DNA of 64,000 bases, from assembly GCA_029215795.1 (NCBI GenBank), contig JARDYH010000003.1, positions 66,844,109 to 66,908,108 on the forward strand. Direction: 5' to 3'. Positions within the stretch are counted from its first letter, which is position 1. Each line of letters begins with the position of its first letter. The DNA comes from Anniella stebbinsi (lineage: Eukaryota > Chordata > Lepidosauria > Squamata > Anniellidae). Below are positions 42,800 through 55,493 of this stretch, one piece after another. The position numbers were made by a program, and so were the translations under genes. A model generated the notes under the pieces. That model ran no database searches. It had not been told where the DNA came from and saw nothing but the letters and a program-made list of their open reading frames with translations.

Positions 42800-43430
42800 T
42801 AGAAACAACTTTCTGTTATGCGAAGATGTTACAATTTTTCTGAGCTCATAGAAGGCTGGGTAGATTATACATGGGGGAGATTTCATGGCATACCAGTAGA
42901 AGATAGGTTGTGTGTTTGTGGAGAACCAGTGCTAGAGGACATGGCACAATATGTATTTGACTGTCCACCATATAGAGACATAAGAAAAAGTTATTTAGAG
43001 CCTCTTTTAAAGAAAGTGAAATGTAGGGGTGTTAAGGATAATTTGAAATATTGATTACATTCAACCAACCCTTACATGATACAGAGTTGCGCTATTTGCA
43101 GTGAAAGCTACTAGATGTAGAACAAAGATTTTGAATACTATTGGTGTGAAAGATTCAGAGATATGTATGCAATGTGATTGGCAGGATATTAAAGGTTTCT
43201 TTATGTTTGTCATTCACCTACCTTACCATAATTTCAGTTAAGGATTGCTTTGTATTTCATAGTTCTGTTGTTTTAACCTTAAGTGTAACTTCTGAAATTG
43301 TACAATAGTATTTAAACTTTTAAGTTTGTATGTGTTGCAATGATCTGTGGATTGAGAGATAAACATTTGAATTAATGTTTGGATTTCATAACTTGGATTT
43401 TGATAAAAACTGATGAGTGTAAATATATAT
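42800..43430 (+). pseudogene. Non-LTR retrotransposon C-terminal remnant
   Basis: A frame from about 42,818 reads GRFHGIPVEDRLCVCGEP, then VLEDMAQYVFDCPPYRDIRK. The C-x-C ... C spacing with P-Y after the last Cys matches the zinc-knuckle tail of LINE polyproteins (CxC, His, Cys). The His position is Gln here. After a stop near 43,052 the homologous reading appears to go on in another frame (HDTELRYLQ). The exact clade (R2/R4-like or other) cannot be fixed. Confidence 0.6.
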
Positions 43431-43489
43431 TCAGTTACCACAACTTAAGGAGGGATGGCATGACTAGTAGTCAGTTGAATTGACTGGCT

Positions 43490-43890
43490 GATTTATTCAT
43501 CCATTCATTATATATTTATCCGACTTTTCAGACAAATATTGTCTGACAATACAGCTTGTTTATCTCAATCAAGAACTAAGACATGGTCCCTGCACTCAGG
43601 AGTACAAATTAAAAAGACACAGGTTTGGATCCAGGATCTGCCTTCCATTGACAGAAAGACTCTGCTTATGGAATATGCCTCCACCAGATTTTTGGGACTT
43701 TGCCTGTCTTCCCCCATTGGGGAGGACATGGGGTGAGCAAGGACTTAGTGTATTGCTCATCCTCCCAGTTGGGATGGGACTGCCACACTAAGGAAATCCC
43801 CCACTGTGAGTTCATGGCTAGGGTAACATTTGGACCAGGAACCTTCAGCACATGCCTGTTGGTCACATAGCCACTGTGCTACATCAGCTC
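43490..43890 (-). mobile_element. Degenerate tRNA-derived SINE, minus strand
   Basis: Minus strand: GATGTAGCACAGTGGCTATG (A-box-like), AAGGTTCCTGGTCC (B-box-like), and an AAATATATAATGAATGG tail at the far end. Confidence 0.45.
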
Positions 43891-44702
43891 TGTGTGCGTT
43901 AGAATAGCAAGAAGTGCATCAACTGAATGACCCAGCAGAGGTTACAAGAATCAATATAGTGTGCATAGGAATTAAAGAGGATAAAGTACAAGGCATTGGA
44001 GAATGTTGGGAATCTCCTTTAAATACAAATTTCTGCAAAACTAGGTGGGACCATGCATAATTATTGGCAACATAAAATCAATGAGATGTTCTTATTTTAT
44101 TTGTTTACACCGATGCCCTTTTATAACATTGGCTTTCCTTTTCTTTAAGAAAATGACTTACACTTGAACATTCTAAAGCTAAGGATCAGGAAGGATTGAG
44201 TTAACTTCAGTATTCTAATTCCCAGCTACATTCATTACTATCTCTTTGACTGTCTTATGAAGAGAGTTGAATTTACCATGATACATATACTAAATGTAAC
44301 ATGTTTGTTGCCCCATCTTGAGAGGGTAGACACAATTTGGTAGAAGATGGGGCTACTGAATCCAGTGTTTTATATTTGGTTGCTCTCAGCCTCTTCCCTA
44401 TGAACAGAATTCTGTGGTATTCCTGTGATCCACCACATTTATTTATTTATTTATGCTTATTGATTGGTTCAGGAATATACATACATGTGATTCCAAGGTA
44501 GCTAAATGTTCAAGTAAAGCTAGTAAATCATCAGTTTCTTATGAGGAGGCATTTGATCTGGAAATGCTGCCACATGAGAACTGCTGCCACATGCACCATT
44601 TCAGAGAGAAAGCTTGAAAAATAGCATCCTCACTCACGTGGTAAATTCCACAGCTGTCAAGTGAAGCTTATTTAAACCAGTTACTATTTGACTCTGAAGT
44701 GC
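43891..44702. other. Unassigned sequence
   Basis: (TTTA)n at 44,440-44,455. No gene supported. Confidence 0.5.
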
Positions 44703-45012
44703 CATAGCCTTAGAGGAGGATGTGACCTAAGGCAAAAGGGGTGAGGCCACAAATAGCCCCCACATCAATACCGGCATGTTTTAGCTTAAAGCTCTTATTG
44801 TTAGTAACTAAGCCTTGGGAGAGGCATTTTAACCTTTTAGAGTGGGGGAAACCTGCACAAAAGTTGGGAAACCATCAAATTATCAGTAGTTGGTAGAAAG
44901 GGGGGAGGAAGCCAATGGAAGGAATGTGGCCATCTGGAGAAGCCCAGAGCCTTGGATTAGAGACCCAAGAGGGCTGAATTTGGGCCCTGAGCCTGACATT
45001 TTTCACCACTGA
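44703..45012. mobile_element. Family G repeat, copy 2
   Basis: Shares TTTAGCTTAAAGCTCTTATT, GAGGCATTTTAACCTTTTAG and GGGCCCTGAGCCTGACATTT with the copies at 19,130 and 59,015. Confidence 0.65.
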
Positions 45013-45076
45013 TGCCACTTGCCATGTCTATTGGTCAAAAGAGGAATTGCTTTAAATCCATGTCTAGCAGCTATAT

Positions 45077-45150
45077 CCTTCTCCTCCTCCTCCTCCTCCT
45101 CCTCCTCCTCCTCCTCCTCCTCCATCTGCTTCTTCTTCTCCTCCTCCTCA
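45077..45150. repeat. (CCT)n microsatellite
   Basis: About 15 CCT triplets, an interruption, then CTTCTT/CTCCTC units. Confidence 0.95.
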
Positions 45151-45289
45151 TTTTTACTCTATGTTATGGGCAGGGGTGCTGATCTCAATCTTAAAAGCCC
45201 CCCAACCCCATACTAGGTTCCCAATCTGAATCAAGGCTCCTGTGCCTACTTTAAAGTAAAAGTGTATATATTCATTATATATATTCATT

Positions 45290-45292
<3 letters not shown>

Positions 45293-45320
<28 letters not shown>
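45293..45320. repeat. (GA)n microsatellite
   Basis: About 13 GA units. Confidence 0.95.
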
Positions 45321-45339
45321 TGTTAGATACAGATTTAAA

Positions 45340-45425
45340 GTAATGGCTGTCTTGGCCATGGTGGCAGGGGCTTCTGGAAGTTGAGGTCCAAAACACCTGG
45401 AGATCTAACTTCTAAAAGCAAAGAA
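45340..45425. mobile_element. Family H MITE, half copy
   Basis: TGTCTTGGCCATGGTGGCAG, then GAAGTTGAGGTCCAAAACAC and GGAGATCTAACTTCT. Confidence 0.55.
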
Positions 45426-45529
45426 AGAAAAGTATCTGGCTGCATTCTGCCTCTCCAGGGTTGGAATAGATACAGCTCCACAACAGTATTAACACATGAA
45501 TTCCAATGGAGATTTTTTTTCTTTTGTTA

Positions 45530-45700
45530 AACCCCATAAGGGTGGGACAAAAATAGAAGGGAGAAGCTTTACTCCTCCCTCCCAAATCACCAGGATACTG
45601 ATCCAAATTGGGGCCATGTGCATTTACACATGGGTAAGTAAGTCAATCACACGTAGCTCTGCTATAATTTAAAGAACGTCTAGTTTAGCCCTAAGTCTGC
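45530..45700. mobile_element. Family K element, right half
   Basis: CCTCCCAAATCACC...CCAAATTGGGGCCATGTGCA...ATTTACACATGGGTAAG, ending AAAGAACGTCTAGTTTAGCC, matches the right half of 21,030-21,403. Confidence 0.6.
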
Positions 45701-46639
45701 TCCACTGAGCACATCTTTACAAAAACAAATAACAAAACTCACAATGGCTTCATACTTCAACAACACCTTTTCATATAAACAATGAGTAAGTCCTTTTCTT
45801 GCTGTGAGGAGCTCAAACTTCTCTGACAAGACAAAGAATGTAATATGAAGAGTTCAGTTTATTTTATTTACCTCTAAGAAACACATATGAACAACAGTGT
45901 GGGAAAAGAAAAGAGACAAAATATTCATAGGATTCTCTGCCAATGTGTCACAAAATCATCACTGCAGTTTTTGAAGCCATGCTTCAAAGTGAATCTAGCC
46001 CTAGGAATATATTAAGTTATTTAGAAACTTGCAAAGTGTATATAAAAAGAAAATAAAAAGGGGAACTGATTCTGTTTGTTTGTTCCACCCATAGATCCAT
46101 CCATCCATCCATCCATTTTAATATTTGTATTCCGCTTGACTCATCTGAAAAGAGACACTTGAAATGGCTCACATATAGTAACGCTAAATGTGTTTTTGTA
46201 GGTTTTGTGATAAAAACAAACATTGAAGAATCTTCATTGATTTTTAAACATTTTAATACAAGAATATTGCTATTTTTTTATTTTGATTCAAACCCACATA
46301 TCCCCCTACATTGTCCTGTGCATCTTTTGCTGCCATTCCAAATTTCTCCAAGGGTTTTCTCATTGTTTCCTTTCCTCTATCTGCAACTCCTTCCTTGGTC
46401 CATAGCCTTTGCTTTTGTGTGCTTTAAAAGAATGCAGCATGCCCCATCTATTCCACCCCCCCATGCATATTCCCTCTAGCCTTGTGAGAAAATTCCAGCA
46501 AAGTTTCCACTTTATCTTTGCAATGTCCCATCTGTTTACACCTTCCAAATCTAAACAGACCATAGGATGTAGCAGATCTCCCCCTCTGAAGTGGTAGAAA
46601 GAGTTCCAACCTTGTAGGAGGAAATCCACCCCCCACCCC
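45701..46639. other. Unassigned sequence
   Basis: (ATCC)n at 46,095-46,116. No gene supported. Confidence 0.5.
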
Positions 46640-46669
46640 CCGCACACACACACACACACACACACACAC
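46640..46669. repeat. (CA)n microsatellite
   Basis: About 14 CA units after a C-rich stretch. Confidence 0.95.
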
Positions 46670-47739
46670 TCCAAGCCCCTCCCAGCCATTATGGAAACCT
46701 CCATGGTGGCCCTCTCCTGAGGTCAGAACTCCAACCTTTGGAAGGGGACAACAGGTGTGGCAAATCTGGCCTCTCATCCCTTATCCCTGTCAAGAGTATG
46801 GCAAAAAAGTAAGTTATTTCTCTTTTGTCCATGGACAGAAGATAGATATTCAAAGCCCTGCCTCCCCTTGACTTCAACCTGGTTGGTGAGATCTGACAGT
46901 GGCTTAAAATGGAGTAAAGCCTCTGATATGGGGTGCTTTCCTCAAGGAGTTCAGGATTACTGTCTTAGAGGCATATCTTCACAAATCCTTAGAGGATGTG
47001 TGAAAATTCCAAGGAACAATCACTAGGTAACTTGCTTGATATCCGCTTCCAATAATGAGAGGTTGGAGGATGAAGGTAAGAAACAACTTAGAACATGCAG
47101 CAGCTTAGGTACTCAAAAGCAGGATGCTAGTGAGAAAACCTTGAGACCACTCTTTTTTCTTTTGCTAATGCTCAAGAAGGAAAAGACCAGATATTATAGC
47201 CAAATCTAGGTCAGTCTATGGAATCATTAGCAAGAGAGGGAGTGGAAGTCCTGCATAGTCTACATGTGGGTTCATAAAAGAAAAATGAGCAGCCACCAAA
47301 GGGAATTTGCTTGGGACAGACTTCCTTACAAGAAGCCTTGGAGAGTAGATTTGGCCAGTGAGATCAATCTTTGCCCCCCTTTGACCCTGCCAAAAAGAGC
47401 AGTACAACAGGAAGTTGTAAACCTTGTAATCCAAGGTGTTGTGTGATTTGCCTTGTCAGCTGTGAAAATCTATGTAAAAGTGTATATTAGTGGGATTGTA
47501 TGATCTGTATGTGTTACTGTATGTAAAAACTATGGCATGTAGGATGACTGTATGATCTCTATGCAGCACTGTATTACTGTACGTGTATATTATATTTTTA
47601 AAATGTGTGCAAATGTATCTTTTGCAGATTATATCTTGCCAAGGCCAATGACCACTGTAATTTATGGAGAGGGAGAAAAAACAATTAGTAGTGCCCTATT
47701 ATGGTCCTCATTGTAATTCATTCTCTATGAAAATAAATG
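46670..47739. other. Unassigned sequence
   Basis: No supported gene or repeat. Confidence 0.5.
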
Positions 47740-48480
47740 TAGTGATCCAGGTGTATAATTAGCTTGGAATCAGATCCAGTTGGACTGTAAGCAGACTTGC
47801 CAGTGCATTTTTCCCTTCTGCCCATAAGCTAACCTTGGCATATCCAGGGAAGGCAGGGTAATTACAGTGTTGACATTAATCAGATGTTTCATTATCGTAC
47901 GGTTATCTGAAACCCTGCCTTGAATTATCAATACTTCAGATTCAGGAAACATGCTATTGCTGTTTAATTTCAATAAGACTATAGTTTCAGTCCATGAAAT
48001 AGGCATCTGGACTAGTTCTAGAACATTCCCATTGACTTCAAGGATAATTCAATGAATCTGTTTATAATGTGAGAAGTTTGTGACTTGTGGCCTCAGACCA
48101 CATGATAAATCAGAGAGGAAATGTTCCCCACATGCATTTTAATGTGCTACATTTCTGATTGTTTCCAGGAGTGTGAAGATTTGTTAATAGCAAACAAATT
48201 ACTACATGACCCCATTCTCTCTGCCAACAGCCTATGAGCACAATTAGAGTGGGCAGAAGAAGCAGAATATCATGTTCCTCCGAAATAGCCTTGGAGACAG
48301 TAGCGAGTGTGTAATTGGATTAACAGTCAATTCAGTATTGTAACTGAAGTGCCACTTACTACTGACCAATGTCACCAAGAATATTTTCTATCCACAGTTG
48401 TTTAGACATCAGCATTTTCAAAGTTGGTGAAGATGTATGAATTGCAAACAAATATTATTACATGACGGAATCATGGAGTT
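47740..48480. promoter_or_regulatory. Candidate conserved non-coding element
   Basis: Repeat-free, lacks open frames. Carries clustered sites such as GGTGTATAATTAGCTTGG, GGGTAATTACAGTG, ACATTAATCAGATGTTTC, GTGTAATTGGATTAACAGTC. Inferred only from composition. Confidence 0.3.
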
Positions 48481-48491
48481 CCAATTATTTC

Positions 48492-48542
48492 TTCGGCTAT
48501 GGGGCGGTATACAAATGTAATAAATAAATAAAATAAATAAAA
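48492..48542 (+). repeat. L2-type 3' tail
   Basis: CTTCGGCTATGGGGCGGTAT then ACAAATGTAATAAATAAATA. Confidence 0.75.
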
Positions 48543-48590
48543 ATGCTGTCCTTTCAGCACTCTTCCTAATCGAACCAGAGATCATTTACA

Positions 48591-48683
48591 GGGTGCTCCT
48601 ATACATGCCTACTCAGAAGTGAGCCCTACTGAATTCATTAAGACTGACTCTCAGGTCAGTGCATTCAGGGCTGCAGCCTTAGT
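48591..48683. repeat. Short palindromic element
   Basis: CTCCTATACATGCCTACTCA, GAAGTGAGCCCTACTGAATT and a right arm ending GGGCTGCAGCC: a diverged copy of the 2,002 family. Confidence 0.55.
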
Positions 48684-50939
48684 CCCATGAATTGTGTTTC
48701 TCCTTTTTTTCTTGCAACAGAAAGCCTAACAAAATTCTGTTTGAATTACAAACAATGTCCAAAGAACAGAACTTTAAAAACAAAGAGTAAACCCCTGCTT
48801 ACATAAATCAAATGCAAACATAAGAGAGGCTGATTTGAAAACTGAAAGTGCTGTGGACTGTCTGTGACCTAAGGAATCGATGAAGACCCTACATTCAATT
48901 GAAATCTAAATTGCTCTCAAGTAAAAATATCACTAGCCCAACATACATAGAAATGACATATCCTATACATATATAGGATATGCAACTCTATTCTTCTTTT
49001 GTAGCAAAGTGACAAAGTGATTGGAAAGGACTTTCTTTGCTGAACGGCAGGGTGCATTTGCTCATCCTCTATTACATAAGAATAAAGATTAGTTCTTCTC
49101 TTTGCTTCCACAGTAACGACTTGACAGAAAGATTTTTCATAAGCTACAGATCTTCCATAGTTGTCACACAAACACCTAAGGAATCACTGGCTTCCATGTG
49201 GTTTTCATCAGGCAGGCATTGCTGTATTCTGCAAGCATTTGTACAATTCATTTACTACAAGTCTCCCTGAGGCTGCTATAAACAATTTCCAGATATCCTT
49301 GCATGCACAATATGGACCATTCACAACTAACTAGTATAACTGTTGGGTTCTGCCAAAATGGCATAGATAGCTCTCATTTGCACTGGCATTGTAACATGCC
49401 CACATAGTGGTGCAGTAGGAAAGTTATGGACAAAGATGGAATTGTTGCTCAAACAAAGGTTTGTATAGCTCACTGTGGCATATTTAAGCCCTGGTGAGTC
49501 ATGGCACCCACAGATGTCGTTCTTAACATTCAACCTGTGACTGCATCTTGTGGGGTCATCTGAACCCACCGAGAGTGGTTTGTGTGAGGGTTCAACAACC
49601 CTAACATAATCCATGGGTTCTGCAAGGGCTTTTAACCCTTGTATAACCAACCCCCACTGAATGACACAAAATGACTGCTGGTACACCCCACAGACTACTG
49701 TGGTTTGAGTAAGCCATGGTGGGCTGTTTGATCACACACAGGCCCACAGTGTCTATCAAGTCTTAATTCTCCCAATGTACTAGAATTACAGGAATGTAAA
49801 ACATGATTCTTTCTATGCTGTACATTTCAATTTGGCTGATGCAGATGGATGAGAATGTTGTTTTGTTTTTTTGTTTTAATAAGAATTTGCCAAAATCTTC
49901 ATATGTGGGATGGAAATAATTTCAGATTAAAACAAAATGAATGTAGGAGAAAACAAAATTGACAGATTCATGCGTTCCTCAGCTGGAGATGGGTTGTACT
50001 GGCTCTTCAATCCTATTTATTCAGAGCTCTGAGTTAGGATTTTTCTTGGATCACAAATAGAAATAGGAAATGAAAGATGGATTGTTACCAAACATTGAAT
50101 CATTTGGCAATCCTGATTGATAATAATGAATGCACTAATAAAAAATCCAGCCAATGACCATATGCATTGATACCAATAGACTTTGATACAGAGAACACTA
50201 TTAAATGATTAATGGATAAAGCTCATCTATGAAGTTTAGGAAGCAATACTGCAGGTCTGTACATAAGTTTTGTATGGTGTGTTATCCTTGTGTCAGGGAT
50301 GACATTTCACCCCCACTTATGTATGGATCAAATAGGCAGGTGTTATGAATTTCACTGGCATTCTTTTATCTAAAATTTATACTCTTGTTGATGGCTTATT
50401 TTCTGTCAAAGCTGTACTAGCAGAACCACAGACTTTTTATTGAAATGATAGCAAGGCTGAATTCTACTATGTAGATACCAAGTATGACATTATTCGTAAC
50501 TATGAACATCATCCACTAGTGGTAAAACTGGAGATGCCACTGGAGGATAGATTTTAGAGTAACATAAAAGGTCACTAAACCAGATGGCAAATACACGAGT
50601 GTTTACATTTTTAATGCACACTGCAGATGGTTTGAAATCATTCTACCTTGTTTGATTGGAGGAAGTACCACATTTGTATGATGACCCTTTTCATTTTATT
50701 GCTAGAAAATGGTTTGACTTTTCCTGAAAAAAGTGAGATTTCAATTTCTATGTCATATGGACATGAAGTGTCAAAGATTTGTGCCTAGACTTAGTTTCAA
50801 ATATTGTTACAACTATTTGTCTGATATGTAAAAATAGTTTACTCAATATGCACAGCTAGAGTAACTGTAACATATATTTTCTGGAAAAGTCAAATATTAA
50901 TTCCTTTGCCTTGGTATGTCTTGCTAAGGAAGGACCACC
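48684..50939. other. Mostly unique sequence
   Basis: No supported gene. The part at about 49,490-49,735 has loosely inverted pieces (GGTTTGTGTGAGGG, CTACTGTGGTTTGAG) that could be an old DNA transposon. 50,380-50,800 is repeat-free and AT-rich. Confidence 0.4.
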
Positions 50940-51704
50940 TTCCTATGGTTGCCAACATAGGTGGCCTCGGTGGCACGGAGTGCCTTCTACCAACTTTGGC
51001 TGGTGGCCCAGCTATGCCCCTATCTGGACATGGATAACCTGGCTTCAGTTGTCTATGCTCTGGTAACCTCCAAGTTAGATTACTGCAATGCGCTCTACGT
51101 GGGGCTGCCTTTGAAGATGGTTCGGAAGCTGCAGCTTGTGCAAAATGCAGTGGCTAGATTGGCAACAGGGACCAGAAGGTTTGAACATATAAGACTGATT
51201 CTGGCCCGCTTGCATTGGCTGCCTGTATGTTTCTGAGCCCAATTCAAGGTGCTGGTTTTACCTATAAAGCCTTACATGGTTTGGGGCCACAATACCTGAT
51301 GGAACGCCTTTCCCAACATGAACCTACCCGTACACTGTGCTCAACATCAAAGGTTCTCCTCTGGGTGTCTACTCTGAGGGAAGCTCGGAGGATGGCAACA
51401 AGAGAGAGGGCCTTCTCTGTGGTGGCCGCCCAATTATGGAATGATCTCCCCGATGAAGCCCGCCTGGCGCCAACACTGTTATCTTTTCGGTGCCAGGTCA
51501 AAACTTTTCTTTTCTCCCAGGCATTTTAACAGCTTAAGTTGAGGTTTTAACTGACTTTGTGGCCAGACTTAAAACTTTAAAATGTTTTAAATATCAACTG
51601 TTTTATGTTTTTATGGTTTTAAATTTTGTATATTGACTTTTTAATGTCCAATCTTTTAATTTTTGTAAACTGCGCAGAGAACTTTGGCTATGGGGCGGTA
51701 TATA

Positions 51705-51738
<34 letters not shown>

Positions 51739-51740
51739 TT
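50940..51740 (+). pseudogene. L2 LINE reverse-transcriptase C-terminus with 3' tail
   Basis: Reads LDYCNALYVGLPLKMVRKLQ, LVQNAVARLATGTRR, LARLHWLPVCF, then in shifted frames TYKALHGLGPQYLMERLSQ, ERAFSVVAAQLWNDLPDEAR and LLSFRCQVKTFLFSQAF. These are the conserved C-terminal landmarks of L2/CR1 polyproteins. Frameshifts near 51,230-51,260 and the missing N-terminal RT and endonuclease show a 5'-truncated dead copy. It ends AACTTTGGCTATGGGGCGGT and a (TAA)n tail at 51,705-51,738, which identifies the source of the isolated tails elsewhere in the window. Confidence 0.9.
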
Positions 51741-51865
51741 TTTACTAACTATGCTTCTATAGATTTTATGAGCATCCTGACATACATAAAAAGTATGTAA
51801 ACCTTGTTGAATCATTTCATCTCAATGCCAGAAAAAAATCAGCCAGTAAATTTCTGAAGGTAAGT

Positions 51866-52215
51866 AACTGGACTGGTTTGCATGACACAAACTGCAGTAA
51901 CCAACACTGCACATGCTCGTTACATGCTGACTGATTTACCTTCTTACTCTCACTGGAAGTGGCCTGTTGTGAAATTCAAACCTGGAGAAACTGGCAACAG
52001 AGGTGGTTAACAAACCACCCAGAACCCATGACCTGTTCTAGGGTTACTGGATGGTTAACCATGCCAGCCATTCACCCACACTGGGTTTGGACATCACATC
52101 AAGCCACACTCTGCAAGAATAATTAGGTAAACTGGACAATCAATGGCCGGCACGCTTGAGGCTGGTTAACAAAACATGGCTTATTAACCACCCTTGTGTC
52201 ATGCAAATCCAGTTA
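51866..52215. mobile_element. DNA transposon with AACTGGA...TTTGCATGACACAA ends
   Basis: Left AACTGGACTGGTTTGCATGA (continuing CACAA) pairs with right TTGTGTCATGCAAATCCAGTT, with a 3-base difference. Inside, GTGGTTAACAAACCACCC and GGTTAACAAAACATGG form further inverted pieces. 350 bp, no protein. Confidence 0.75.
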
Positions 52216-52254
52216 TTGTTATAAGGCTGGGGGCAAACTATTAATAAAGGTGGT

Positions 52255-52615
52255 AATCCTACTAGAGATGGGGAGAAATTTGTTCATTTTGCAGTTTAAT
52301 CTGAACCTAACTAATTTACACTTTCCAAATCATTACGTGAACCAAAGCACAATTGTCCTTCGTTATTCACACTTTTCCAAAAAAATTTGCTGCAGTTCTC
52401 AAAGCAGAGATGCATTCAAATGTGTGTATATTATGGAAAATTGTGCACAGCAATACATATATTAGTAAAAATAATGTACAAAAATAGATACAAAAATGTA
52501 TATATTAGGAAGAATGCATAGATAAATACATACAAACCGATGAGGAAATGGGATGGAATGAATCTAAGATTAGAATAATAATAAAAGGGAAAGGAACCAA
52601 AATTGATAGACACGT
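52255..52615. mobile_element. AT-rich GCATATTTT-family repeat
   Basis: AGAGATGGGGAGAAATTTGT, ATTCACACTTTTCC, repeated ATATTAGTAAAAAT / AAAATGTATATATTAGG phrases. Confidence 0.4.
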
Positions 52616-53796
52616 CCACCCATGATCCCTATACCTATTTCCCACAGTTCTTTTTCTGCCTGCATTCCTATTGGCTCCCACATTCCAGATTCAACATAGC
52701 CTAGATGAATATAGCAAGAGTAGATCAAAGTCTAACTCATGTTCAAGAAAGATGTCTAATATCAGAATCATACAATTCAGTTAATTTACGTTATAGGAAT
52801 GGAATACCTTTCCACAAAACATTTTGCATGGGTAAAACACACAAGAAGTTCTGATTATTCTTAATCCTAGTACAAATATATCATTTGACTGCCATATGCC
52901 AAAGAAATCCCATCTTGTCGAAATATGCACAATCCACTCCACTTTTGAGACTTTATAGCTGCATCATGAGATGCAGTCGCAGCCACCGAATATTATGAGC
53001 AGAACATCCTCTGTTAACTTTCCGTATGCCAGAATGCAAGAGATGTTTTTCTTTGATTGTTTCTGGAGGGCAAAGGAAATTTGTTGTTGACATTTTTACT
53101 GTTAATTTTCTGCAAGGCAATAAAGTTTAATGGTTGATTTATAGAAGGCAGTGTTCTCATTAAGAGGGAGAGGGTAAGATCATAGGAAACGAAGGCAGAT
53201 AGAAAGAAAACAACAGAGTGAGGAAAGTTGATACAAGAGAGAGAAAGTCTGTCTTTGTGTTCAAATGTGCAGCTAATCTATTTTTAGCTTTACTAAAACT
53301 GAGTTCATTACTACTTGTTTTGCTGTTGTGACAGGAACAGCAACCACAAAAAGGATATTCCCAACCTGTACATCATTGAACTCCTGCAAGTTTAAAAGGT
53401 CACTGCATGTGGAAAATAAAAAGACTCTATTAGCACACAATATATTTTGTCCTGAAGCAATATTCGGCTTCTGCAAAGAGGCTTGCTACACTTTTTTAGC
53501 ACAAAAAACACCAGATACCTTTGCTCCATGACATGGGTCATAGCCTGAGCTGGTTAAAGGAATCCCAAGAAAAGTGCATTACAATTCATAATTTTCTGTG
53601 CAAGGAATATTGCATGAAAAAATAATATAGAATGTTTACCCTATGTTTGTTTGATGAGAAATAAAAAAAAAGCAAAAATTGCCAAAGCATGAAGTGCAAT
53701 GTTTTACAGAAAATAATTCAAATAAGATTGGACCAGTGACCATAATGCAATAGAAATGACAACAGAAAAGCAGCACCTAGGAACAGCAAATGAACT
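52616..53796. other. Mostly unique; conserved-element-like part 52,900-53,160
   Basis: No gene supported. 52,900-53,160 is repeat-free with motifs such as TTTTCTTTGATTGTTTCTGG and AATAAAGTTTAATGGTTGAT. Conservation untested. Confidence 0.3.
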
Positions 53797-54822
53797 TGTC
53801 GTGACTCTGGCTAACTCTCTAAGCTTCTGCTCACGACTTTAGGCACACTGATACACAACAATAACAGTGGGATTTCTTTTATTGTAAATCACACGGAATT
53901 CAAAGCATGATGGTTTCATTTCTGCAATCACACACTTGAAGCTGAATACGGACCACACAGCTTTCAGGTAGAACGGCTTAATGAGAACAGCACTCACTCA
54001 GGGGTAGACATTTAGAGATTAACCCTAGTCCTTAGAGGGCAGGAGCGGCCACACTGCACTGGAATCCTCTGGAACATAGGGACACTCACGGTAAGCCTCC
54101 AGACAGAAGGTAAGACTATCTTGAACTAAATCAGACTCAGCCTGTCAGGGAACGCTGAGCAGATCACCAAAGCAAGACGTCAGGAACTGAACCTCTTCGA
54201 CCTAGGGAGCCTTCCCAATTCACGTAGCTTTAGCTCTGAGGAAGGTCCTCTCACAGGTCCCAAACACACAGAATTGTAGAACAGCAACAATCAGCTTCTG
54301 CCTCCCTCTGCCCGTAACTTTGGCTCCATGGAGGGAGACAGCAGGCTATAGAACACGAATCCAGAACAGTAATCACAAGTCCAAATCTATGAAAAGCCAC
54401 AGTGCACTTTTCATGGCATAGTTCGTAGAAGTTCCAAGTCTAAACAGCAACAGAACATGTACAGAGTGCCTCATACAATTCTAAATCAGATAGAAACTCA
54501 CAACAGCAGAATAGCACACAAGCAGCAAGAGGTTTGACGAGATAATTCCTAGCAAAGGAATTACTCTCAGGACAAAGGTAATATAGTGTGGAGGCTGGGC
54601 AATTCTAAGCTACTTTGATAGACAGGGCTTCAGGCCTGTAATCTAAACTCACGTGCCAACAGGGCGGCACGGTTCAACCTCTTCTGATGACGCCACAGTG
54701 TGAGGAAGATAGCCCCCACCTTTGCAAAACATAGTTTAATTCCCAGAGAACTTTCAAGGCCTTCGGCCTACCATTTGAGATAAGCACATAACAGAGAAGC
54801 AGAGATACATTTTCTCATGACA
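53797..54822 (-). mobile_element. Solo LTR, 1,026 bp, minus strand
   Basis: On the minus strand it starts TGTCATGAGAAAATG and ends CCAGAGTCACGACA, with TG/CA ends. A polyadenylation signal AATAAA (53,878-53,883) lies about 80 bp from its 3' end, in the usual place. Flanks AACT and AATT could be a decayed 4-bp duplication. No internal region adjoins it. Gypsy or ERV origin cannot be told apart. Confidence 0.6.
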
Positions 54823-55192
54823 AATTGCCAAGTCTTCAGTCCACAATTCACAGGGCCAGCCCTGTGAATTGTCTACGAAGCACCTGACACCCAACAGAAC
54901 TATTCTTTAGAAAACTCAGAATACACCATGGATGAAGAACTGCAGGCCCAGGGGGGAAATTCAGGTCCCAATTCATGTCCCAATTCAGCTCTCCAGGGTC
55001 CCCATAGGGCCATGCCCCTTTCACGTTCCTCTGGCTCCACCCCCTTTCCTCCAACCACCAATCGTTCAGTGATTTCCTGAACCTCAGGCCCAGGATCTCA
55101 ATTGGGCCCTCCAGATTTCTGTAGATGGCCATGTGCTGTTTTCCCAGTGCTCCCCTCCCCCGGTCAAGCTGCTATTTTCCTCATTAGGATGT
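54823..55192. other. Unassigned sequence
   Basis: No supported gene or repeat. Confidence 0.5.

Positions 55193-55194
<2 letters not shown>

Positions 55195-55231
<37 letters not shown>
55195..55231. repeat. (CA)n microsatellite
   Basis: About 17 CA units. Confidence 0.97.
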
Positions 55232-55232
<1 letters not shown>

Positions 55233-55493
55233 TTTCTTGATAGGACACTGCATACAGAGGTTTGACTACTGGGTGATATAGGAATAGATAGTAGATGATA
55301 GATGACAGATAGAAGCTTCATGGGCGGGGGTGGTGGTAAAATTTTAATAATAATAAAAAAGTTAAAACCATGGCCTTGATTTGGATTGAATATCCCCCAT
55401 GGCTACTATCTGAAAAACATTAAAGAGGCTGGAATGCTATTTAAGGTGCATTTCCATTGTCCTTTCTAATTTGGTGCTGACAGTAATATATAG
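55232..55493. other. Unassigned sequence
   Basis: No supported gene or repeat. Confidence 0.5.

Noticed and set aside
45019..45216. Serine-rich frame
   Set aside because: Product of the (CCT)n microsatellite.
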